From: Gigantopelta aegis
Taxonomy: Eukaryota > Mollusca > Gastropoda > Neomphalida > Peltospiridae
Reading direction: 5' to 3'
Assembly (NCBI RefSeq): GCF_016097555.1
Contig: NC_054712.1
Location: 59,217,824-59,281,823, forward strand
Length of the DNA: 64,000 nt
Below the pieces are notes generated by a model that was not told the origin of the DNA, did not search any database, and saw only the letters and a program-made list of their open reading frames with translations. Positions 57,801 through 64,000 of the stretch are shown piece by piece; positions within the stretch are counted from its first letter, which is position 1; every line of letters starts with the position of its first letter. Position numbers and translations under genes: made by a program.

Positions 57801-58910
57801 TGCCTTCAAACAAGTGGTAAAATAAATGGTATCTAACAATTCTGCAGTATGTGTATTATATTTCCTACATATATCCTAAATAAAAATGCTGGTTTAAAGA
57901 AATTAAAAATGTCTTTTCCAACTACAATTTATTTATGGCTTTTGCAGTTAACAAGCAGGGAACATTTGAACATTGAAAATTGATTAGCAACTACTCTTTA
58001 ATGTTTTAAAATAGGGTAGAAATTTCAAAAACTTGCATAGTGGATCGAGACAAAATACTACACAAAATGTTCCCCGACATGAATAGTAATCGATTTCAGT
58101 CATGTTCATTAACTGGACAGTTTGGTTTTAGAACCTTGGTTATCACTGCAGTGTTCAGCCAAGAAACTGTTTTTAAATCACTTACTTACTAGTGGGATAT
58201 CACTGTGGGATACGAAAATGGATGTGTAAGAAGTTGTTATGTGTAATGTTTACTATAGACATGGTGCTACATTAACATGACACATATTTATCACATGCAT
58301 ATCCAGGTGTCATATACACTGTAGTTAAAGAAAATTTAAATAAAACCTTTAATTTCTTTTGACATGATTTTCATTTCAGTTTGATATCGTTAAGGATGAT
58401 ACACATCATGTCATGAAAGTTAATTATCTATTAATAATATCATAGCTGATTTTCATTTCAGTTTAATGCAGTTTAATTTGTCCGTACTATGAACTCTAAC
58501 AAAAAGTTTTTAAAATTCCATTGATAATAGTTTTATTGATTGTTTGTAAACAATAACATGTGCTGGCAGTAGAAATTTTCCATTAATATTTTCCATTAAC
58601 CATTGTCAATTTTACGAACTCTCACAAACAATTTTAAAAAGTCTCCATTGCTAATGTGAAGACTAATTTAAAATTTTCTTTCAGTTTGATGCAGAGTTTC
58701 GTCGATTCTCTGTTAACAATGATGCGAAATCAAAATTCTCTGACTTCTCCGTCCTTTTGGAGAACTTGCACAAGCTGCACGACATTCCATTTGTGATTAA
58801 CTACACGGACCCCGTCCATGGCGACCTACTTCCAATAAACAATGATGACAACTACCACAAGGCACTGACCACAGCAAAGCCCTTGTTGAGGGTGCAGCTT
58901 CAGCGTAAAG
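42835..58910 (+). CDS. par6: PAR-6 polarity protein, 5' part (PB1 domain)
   Basis: PAR-6 is the scaffold of the PAR-6/aPKC/CDC42 polarity complex at the cell cortex. Exon 1 (42835-42897) and exon 2 (58685-58910) join in phase 0 as VEVKSK-FDAEFRRFSV, exactly the split sequence of the conserved PAR-6 start. The PB1 domain covers about residues 15-95 and includes the Lys of VEVK (position 19, as in human PAR6), which in the family pairs with the acidic face of aPKC, and HGDLLPINNDDNYHKAL and PLLRVQLQRK. The frame leaves exon 2 in phase 1. The CRIB and PDZ exons are not in the window. Intron 1 is 15.8 kb and carries an antisense Gypsy element and several arrays. It is divergent from the minus-strand gene. 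Confidence 0.95.
42898..44240. other. par-6 intron 1, first part
   Basis: Unique-looking AT-rich sequence with one G-run at about 43938. No exon or element that I can support. Confidence 0.45.
44241..44360. mobile_element. Small MITE-like element
   Basis: 120 bp with imperfect inverted ends: ggggcctaatttacaaagct at the left and complement of gtttagtgaattaggtccct at the right. The interior also folds (gcaagtctttttgc, gcgagatcgcaaagttgcg). Confidence 0.6.
44688..44952 (+). mobile_element. SINE, family A, head truncated
   Basis: From ccattggtgggctcattggg through the core to the A tail (gtcgtcaaataaaacatttc). Confidence 0.85.
46211..46496. mobile_element. Interspersed repeat D, copy 2
   Basis: Nearly identical to 38038-38316 over its whole length, with the same terminal sequences. 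Confidence 0.75.
47345..47492. mobile_element. MITE-like element, copy 2
   Basis: 148 bp, inverted ends ctgggcctgtgcttataaaa and complement of ggtttataagcacggggcca; inner inverted agtctagactt / aagtttagactt. Related to 3903-4057. Confidence 0.75.
47694..47865. repeat. 62-bp tandem repeat, 3 copies
   Basis: Unit caattaacatggagtttata then attgatcatcacatcgattc and taatacatttat. Confidence 0.9.
48000..49340. repeat. 34/38-bp minisatellite with an assembly gap
   Basis: Unit ccactgaggtacattttact then tgtccactagacaa, with a longer variant tgtttacttgacaatataa clustered at 48840-49020. Copies flank and run into the N gap, so the true array length is unknown. Confidence 0.93.
48371..48570. other. Assembly gap, 200 N
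   Basis: Exactly 200 undetermined bases inside the 34-bp array, probably a placeholder for an unresolved repeat length. Confidence 0.99.
49358..49790. repeat. Degenerate tandem repeat, about 4 units of 110-120 bp
   Basis: Recurring modules: attgttgacatggat, taccaagcagatttgttgga, gggggagggg and catattgttt. Also a gtgtgg patch at 49500. A related module (attgttgacatggataccgg) recurs at 51640. Confidence 0.6.
49791..52015. other. par-6 intron 1, no gene
   Basis: AT-rich with A- and G-homopolymers (50138, 50308). 50938-50996 resembles the right end of the TIR element at 62541-63357 (ggcttattcaaagac, tcaaatacggta). No exon found. Confidence 0.45.
52025..52735 (+). mobile_element. SINE with tandemly amplified tRNA-like head (7 copies)
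   Basis: Seven tandem units of about 68 bp, each with ggtgtcgtggttaagccatc (A box) and gtactgggttcacagcccgg (B box), followed from about 52490 by a single body (cccacccagagtgagtttga, acagacagcccaaatagctg, ataagcacgaaaataagttt). The last unit has the best B box (gggttcgcgacccgg). The body occurs once, so only the head was amplified. Confidence 0.88.
52736..53370. other. par-6 intron 1, homopolymers only
   Basis: G-run at 52928 and C-run at 53070 lie in opposed gcctgtaggaac / ttcttacaggcctg context, suggesting a small inverted-repeat element of about 200 bp (52910-53115). Otherwise nothing. Confidence 0.45.
53376..53528 (-). repeat. Gypsy element 3' LTR
   Basis: 153 bp, begins tgtcacgata and ends atcatgaca on the plus strand; pairs with 57564-57716 at about 96% identity. 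A short purine tract adjoins its inner side. Confidence 0.93.
57564..57716 (-). repeat. Gypsy element 5' LTR
   Basis: 153 bp partner of 53376-53528. On the minus strand a tggtgtcag primer-binding-like start follows its inner edge. Confidence 0.93.
57722..58684. other. par-6 intron 1, last part
   Basis: AT-rich. 57950-58085 resembles the interspersed repeat at 29219-29345 and 11560-11640. The region before exon 2 has repeated ttttcatttcagttt motifs (58368, 58450, 58678), each like a 3' splice site; only the last precedes coding sequence. Confidence 0.5.
58685..58910 (+). CDS. par6: par-6 exon 2 (most of PB1)
   Basis: Acceptor tttctttcag, donor gtaaat. 75 codons plus one base. Starts FDAEFRRFSVNNDAK and ends LLRVQLQRK. 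A SINE begins about 17 bp after the donor. Confidence 0.95.
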
Positions 58911-58926
58911 GTAAATCATTTTATTA

Positions 58927-59218
58927 TGCAGGGTTCAGGGGTAGAGCGCTTGTCTCAGGTGCCTGCATCGTAGGATCCAACCTCCTCAGTGGACCTATTA
59001 TCTGGGCTTTTGTTCCCCATCTAAAGCTTGGCCGAGGTGGTTGTGTCACAGGATCCAACCACCTCTGTGAATCTATTCAACTGTCAACTGTTTGGGGCTT
59101 TTCTCATTCCAACCAGTGCACCGCCATAACTGGCTAAAGGCCTTGATATGTGCTGTCCTGGTTGTGGGAAAGTGCATATACAAGATCCCTTGCTACTAAT
59201 GGGAAAATGTAGCAGACC
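58927..59218 (+). mobile_element. SINE, family B, next to the par-6 exon 2 donor
   Basis: Head ggggtagagcgcttgtctca with gcatcgtaggatccaacctc, repeated once in decayed form at 59045, then cattccaaccagtgcaccg, core, and cttgctactaatgggaaaat. It starts about 17 bp after the splice donor at 58911. Confidence 0.8.
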
Positions 59219-59518
59219 AGACCACCACAAGTATGTTTGTCAGTTAATGAATGTATAAATATTGATAAGTATACAATATTATGATGTAGAAATATAAATT
59301 TCTGTCTGTACTTTGTTGAAAGATTGTTCTTCGTGAAAAAAAAACCCATTGTTATTGAAAAAAAATGTCTGTATATAGCAAAACATTGTGATCAGCTGTC
59401 AATTTTAATGGTCTTCTGCTTATGGATACCAGATTGTGTGACTTGAGTTGCCATGTGACAACTGATATATGTAAATGACAGTCAACTGTTGTCAAGCAGG
59501 AAGCTTGTTGCATAATGC

Positions 59519-59693
59519 AGCGAAACCTCTCAAAACTGAACGCTCTGTAAACCAGAAGTGCTTCAAAACCGGACGTTTTACAGAGTCCTTTTTTAAAAAT
59601 CAGTACATAACTTAACCTTTTAAAACAGATCCCTCTTAAAACTGGACATTTATTTTGGTGCAGGAGTGTCCGGTTTAGAGGAGTCTCACTGTA
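59519..59693. mobile_element. Pogo-type MITE
   Basis: About 175 bp, ends cagcgaaacctctcaaaact and complement of gtccggtttagaggagtctc-actg. Interior echoes the end (aaaccggacg, aaactggaca). Similar CAGTGAAACC ends occur in the 98-bp array. Confidence 0.65.
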
Positions 59694-59699
59694 TCATGA

Positions 59700-60480
59700 T
59701 TTTTCTTGCCAACTCGGAAGTTGAATTAAGAAAATATATATTTTGGGGGGGGGGGGGGGGGGGCATGGAAAGTGTTGCCTTGGGTTTAATGAAAAACATT
59801 AGGTCAGCAAGGCAAGTTGGAAGGGCACTAAGGCAGAACTGGTTGCATGCATGTTTGGTTACTAGAAATCAAGATTAAAATGTTGTAAACTGTTTTCCCA
59901 AACCGTCAGTTCTTGTGCAGATTTTAATTATTTTTCACAATTAAGGATACATAGATACATTGAAATATGAGAAGGGCATAGTGGCGAGCCAGGAGTAACA
60001 TTTACAGATGTATCATTAGCAGGGCTAGCTCTGAGTGAGCAAAACATTTCGCAAACTAATTATCTTTAAAAGATTGCAAAACTCAGGGTTTTTTTTTAGC
60101 AAAATATCAACTACTAGTATTACATTAAAAAAACATTTGCCAATTGTTCCTAAAATTCTCAGTTGGCAGAGCTGGCCCTGCATTATCTATTTATATATTG
60201 TGTGACATAATTTTACAGTTTATTAAGTATGGCCTGGAGTATTGTGCTGCATTGCACTTAAACCATGCCATTTAATTTGCAACCTGCTAGATATGTGGTA
60301 GCCGCCCCACCTGCAGGTAACAGCCGCCTGCAGAAATGTTAGCCAAGCTTAGGTAACAGGTGATTAACATTCTTCACACTGCTTAGCACTCATTACATGA
60401 TTGGCAGGTCGTAATCCCTCCCACGCACCTACTGGAAGACAAATATTAACATGGGTTAAAAGAAGCATGAAGACTTCCTA
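59700..60480. other. par-6 intron 2, no gene
   Basis: G-run at about 59743 and unique-looking sequence. No exon with the next expected par-6 sequence (CRIB) found here. Confidence 0.45.
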
Positions 60481-60484
60481 ATTA

Positions 60485-61060
60485 ATATTGGTCTTTTTCA
60501 AACCAAACAAACTTGGAGCACACTGTAGGCCTCGTTAGCCAGATATTAGGAGTGTTAGTATCAATATGCCCACAGTTTACCTCTTCTCACATTCAAAATT
60601 GTTTCTTTTTCAAACCAAACAAACTTGGAGCACACTGCAGGCCTCGTTAGCCAGATATTAGGAGTGTTAGTGTCAATATGCCCACAGTTTACCTCTTCTC
60701 ACATTCAAAATTGTTTCTTTTTCAAACCAAACAAACTTGGAGCACACTGCAGGCCTCGTTAGCCAGATATTAGGAGTGTTAGTGTCAATATGCCCACAGT
60801 TTACCTCTTCTCACATTCAAAATTGTTTCTTTTTCAAACCAAACAAACTTGGAGCACACTGCAGGCCTCGTTAGCCAGATATTAGGAGTGTTAGTGTCAA
60901 TATGCCCACAGTTTACCTCTTCTCACATTCAAAATTGTTTCTTTTTTAAACCAAACAAACTTGGAGCACACTGCAGGCCTCGTTAGCCAGATATTAGGAG
61001 TGTTAGTGTCAATATGCCCACAGTTTACCTCTTCTCACATTCAAAATTGTTTCTTTTTTG
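60485..61060. repeat. 117-bp tandem repeat, 5 copies
   Basis: Unit: ttcaaaccaaacaaacttgg, cactgcaggcctcgttagcc, agatattaggagtgttagtg, tatgcccacagtttacctct and cattcaaaattgtttctt. The first copy differs slightly (ctgtaggcc). A diverged copy of the region just after it lies at about 61810-61950. Confidence 0.92.
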
Positions 61061-61267
61061 CCTACAGTATATATTTTGTTGTGTGCACTCAATTTCTGAA
61101 CTGTTTTGTTCTAGCCCTATGTAGGTATTTTGTAAAATAAAATAGTGATTCTTCTTCGTCTTTTCATTCACTCTTATCATGACTGTTGAGTCCTAAATAA
61201 GTTGCTTTGAGGCTTTAACAGGAGAAATAATGATTGATTGGGGTGTTTTTTAAAGTAAACTATAAAA

Positions 61268-61530
61268 AAGCTGTGGTATGTGCCGTCCTCTCTGTGGGAG
61301 AGTGCATATAAAATATTATTGTGGTGGGTTTCCTATACGGCTCTGTTGCAATTACTAAATGTTTGACATCAAATAGCCGATATGGTGTTTAGTAAAGTAA
61401 ACTATAAAAAGGCTATAGTATATACTGTCCTGCCTGTGGAAATATGCACATAAAAGATCCCTTGCTGCTTTATCTGTACGTATCCTGTGTGTGGTGAGGT
61501 TTTCTCTCTTGTTAAACATCAAATGGCCAT
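61268..61530 (+). mobile_element. Two SINE core fragments
   Basis: Decayed cores at 61268-61385 (ctgtggtatgtgccgtcctc) and 61405-61525 (ctgcctgtgg, aaaagatcccttgctgc), in the same orientation. Confidence 0.6.
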
Positions 61531-61533
61531 GGG

Positions 61534-61805
61534 AGGCGGGGCGTAGCCCAGTGGAAAAGTGCTCGCCTGATGTGCGGTCAGTTTAAGATTGATTTTCTTC
61601 AGCGGGCCCATGGGGCTATTTCTCAATCCAGCCAATGCACCATGACTGGTATATCAAAGGTCATGGTATATGTCATCCTTTCTGGAAGAATGCATATAAA
61701 AAATCCCTTGCTACTAATGGACAAATGTAGCAGGTTTTAACATAATAAGTAAATCAGTGTGCTCTAGTGGTGTCGTTAAAGAAAACAAACTTTTAACTTT
61801 TTAAC
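61534..61805 (+). mobile_element. SINE, head A with tail B
   Basis: A head gcggggcgtagcccagtgga, gggcccatggggctatttct, core, and a B tail (gtgtcgttaaagaaaacaaa) after a deletion of the gacatccaat block. A third clear example of the head A/tail B arrangement. Confidence 0.8.
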
Positions 61806-62279
61806 TTTAACCTGTTATAACATTCAAAATCATTCCTTTTTGCCTATATATTTTGTTATGTGCACTCTATATGTGAACTGTTCATATCCTGAAGCGTGTA
61901 TTTTGTTCCAGCCATGTGTAGGTATTTTGTAAAATAAGATGTTGATTGATTGAGTTGCTTTGTAAAATAAAATATTAATTGATTAATACATGGCTGTGTA
62001 TTCAACAGAAAGCAACAGTTTAATAAAGATAAAAATAAACATGTATACAGTCAAACCTTGAAAGCTAAAGAATCCCTTAATTAATGAGATGTCAATAACA
62101 GACCTCTTGGTCTTAAGAAGCTGGCAGCATAACAGAAGTGTCTGAAGCAATTAAAAGTTGGTATGGCCATGAAAGCTATGTGTATGATGAGATCTATACT
62201 AAGTGAGAGGAAGAGAAAAAAATGTTCCTGGCCCAACAAGTATTGCTTCCGGCGCCCCTGCATAATACAGGACATTTTA

Positions 62280-62435
62280 TGTTGTGATTGGTATATCAAA
62301 GGCTGAGGTATGTGCCATCCTGTTTGTGGGAGAGTGCATATAAAAGATCCCTTGCTACTAATGAAAAAATGTGGTGGGTTTCACCTAAGGCTATGTGTTA
62401 GAATTACCAAATGTTTGACATCCAATAGCGTAAAA
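62280..62435 (+). mobile_element. SINE fragment, family B
   Basis: Starts in the core (gattggtatatcaaaggctg) and ends within the gacatccaatag block. Confidence 0.7.
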
Positions 62436-62540
62436 TATTAGTGGTTATATATTAAATGTGTTTATGGTCGCCCTAACATTGGTACTGAGTCATACTTCAT
62501 TTTACTTCTGAGAATCGTAATATACTGGGTATATATATAT

Positions 62541-63357
62541 ACCGTATTTGACCGGAAATTAGCCCAGGGGGCCAAGACAACTCATTGTAAGCTTAGCATG
62601 GGGTGGGCTTATTCCCAGACAAGGGGCCAGTTTTGTTGAAAAAAACACAAAAAAACTAATAATTAAAATAAATAATAATTAAATGAACTAGGAAGAAAAT
62701 GAAAAACGTCCAGTAGCACATCTATTAATTAGTGTTCCATTTGTTATTAATAAATAATAGTTTATTAATTAAAAAGTTTTTTTTACTAGTATCTAATTAT
62801 CAGAAACGCACCTTCTATGTTACAATTACTTACCAGTGCTGTTTATTTACATTCAAAATTTAATGCTGAGAAGACTTAAAACAACAAACTCAATAGTGTA
62901 TACACACGTTTCTGACAGGCAGCCAGCTTACACTACAAAGAATTGTCAATCTAGGCCATTGTTCTTAGCCAATCAGAATAAGGTATTTGCCTAATTAGCA
63001 TTAACTGCGGACACAGTGTGGTGGTAAAAATAGACATTGGTTTTAGTTCAGACTTGGGTTTGGGTACTTCAAAGAAATACTGCAGGCATGAAATTGAAAA
63101 CAATGTTACACACTGTTACTGTTAGACTACTAAATCTCACTGGTGGTAAAATATTGTGTTACATTTGTGTGTTTAATTATTTGCAGGAGGTATGACCTTT
63201 TAAATGAACTTTGAGCAAACTTGCAGTTTTGTGTTATTTATAAGGTGACGAAGTTGGGGGTGGGCTTATTTACGAATGAGGGCCTAATTTCTTAAATGCT
63301 ATCAAAATGGAGGGGGGCTTATTCAAAGACATGGGCTAATTTCCGGTCAAATACGGT
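62541..63357. mobile_element. Non-autonomous TIR element, 26-bp ends
   Basis: accgtatttgaccggaaatt (62541) plus agccca is matched by its exact complement at 63332-63357. 817 bp without coding capacity. Sub-terminal gggcttatt motifs are repeated inside both ends. A related end lies at 50938-50996. Superfamily not determined. Confidence 0.75.
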
Positions 63358-63525
63358 AACGGTTTTTTATATACTAAAAGTAAAGTATTTGGTGACCAAA
63401 TCCAATTTGGGCTTCTTACAAATATTAAGACGACCAGAAACACATTGAATATACAGACACTGATATTCTAAACAAGAAAATATATTTAATATGTAATTTT
63501 AGTGGTCAAAATATTTTATTTCTGT

Positions 63526-63992
63526 AGTCACAAAGATGACTAAAATAAATGTACATGTGTTTTATATAGGTTCATTTATACATATGTTTATTACGACTGC
63601 CATGTGAGGTTAAGATGACTACAGTAAATGTACATGTGGTTGGTATAGGTGTCAGTTACATATATTTATTACGACTGCCATATGAGGTTAAGATGACTAC
63701 AGTAAATCATACACTAAATGTACATGTGGTTGGTATAGGTTCATTTATACATATTTTTATTACGACTGCCATGTGAGGTTAAGATGACTACAGTAAATGT
63801 ACATGTGGTTGGTATAGGTGTCAGTTACATATGTTTATTACGACTGCCATATGAGGTTAAGATGACTACAGTAAATGTACATGTGGTTGGTATAGGTTCA
63901 TTTATACATATGTTTATTACGACTGCCATATGAGGTTAAGATGACTACAGTAAATGTACATGTGGTTGGTATAGGTGTCAGTTACATATTAC
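63526..63992. repeat. Approx. 75-bp tandem repeat, about 6 copies
   Basis: Unit: aagatgactacagtaaatgt, acatgtggttggtatagg, then either ttcatttatacat or tgtcagttacat, and tttattacgactgccat. The two middle variants alternate, so the higher-order unit is about 150 bp. It reaches nearly to the right edge. Confidence 0.88.
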
Positions 63993-64000
63993 TAAATTTA

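Noticed and set aside
58911-64000. Search for par-6 exon 3 (CRIB/PDZ)
   Set aside because: No frame in this stretch shows the expected CRIB or PDZ sequence; the exon must lie to the right of the window.

Overview
The window looks like a stretch of molluscan nuclear DNA, probably from a marine gastropod or a relative. It is AT-rich and intron-rich. It carries many copies of tRNA-headed SINEs that share a core motif (ggtgcatataaaagatccc) which I associate with mollusc genomes. It also holds Tc1/pogo-type DNA transposons, a Gypsy LTR element and an unusual number of minisatellite arrays. One 200-base run of N marks an assembly gap.

Two host genes can be assembled from splice sites and reading phase. 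(1) On the minus strand, 13 coding exons between about 38.9 kb and 6.5 kb join in one continuous frame, with every junction phase agreeing, into a protein of about 983 residues that I could not identify. It has a helix-rich N-terminal part encoded by small exons, then one 1.8-kb exon that is acidic, Ser/Thr-rich and apparently disordered, with SUMO-interaction-like motifs and basic nuclear-localisation-like clusters, then two small C-terminal exons. (2) On the plus strand, the start of a par-6 (PARD6) polarity gene: exon 1 at 42835-42897 and a PB1-domain exon at 58685-58910, with a 15.8-kb intron between them. The CRIB and PDZ part must lie beyond the right edge. The two genes are divergent, with their starts about 3.9 kb apart (2.4 kb if an alternative first exon at 40333-40446 is real).

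Layout: 1-6.2 kb is repeat-rich 3' flank of the minus gene (SINEs, a SINE-tail minisatellite, a 33-bp array). 6.5-38.9 kb is the minus gene, whose larger introns mostly hold their own tandem array (units of 62, 60, 44, 84, 36, 80, 98, 39 and 119 bp) plus a Tc1 element, a pogo/Tigger element, a LINE fragment, MITEs and SINEs. 38.9-42.8 kb is the divergent intergenic region. 42.9-58.7 kb is par-6 intron 1, with a 34-bp array containing the N gap, a tandemly amplified SINE head, and an antisense Gypsy element of about 4.3 kb. 58.9-64 kb is par-6 intron 2, with SINEs, a 117-bp array and two TIR elements.

The most interesting pattern is that pieces of the minus gene's own exons, usually with their 3' splice sites, have been copied locally and in several cases swept into the intronic arrays. 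The 3' edge of intron 7 plus 33 nt of exon 8 occurs 11 extra times in an 80-bp array. Exon 9 is fully duplicated with intact splice sites. The 5' edge of exon 10 occurs three extra times around the 36-bp array. A 315-bp piece of exon 11 sits in a 62-bp array 4.7 kb away. The exon 13 acceptor is doubled. This resembles a replication-slippage or local-template-switching process focused on one gene, which may affect its splicing.
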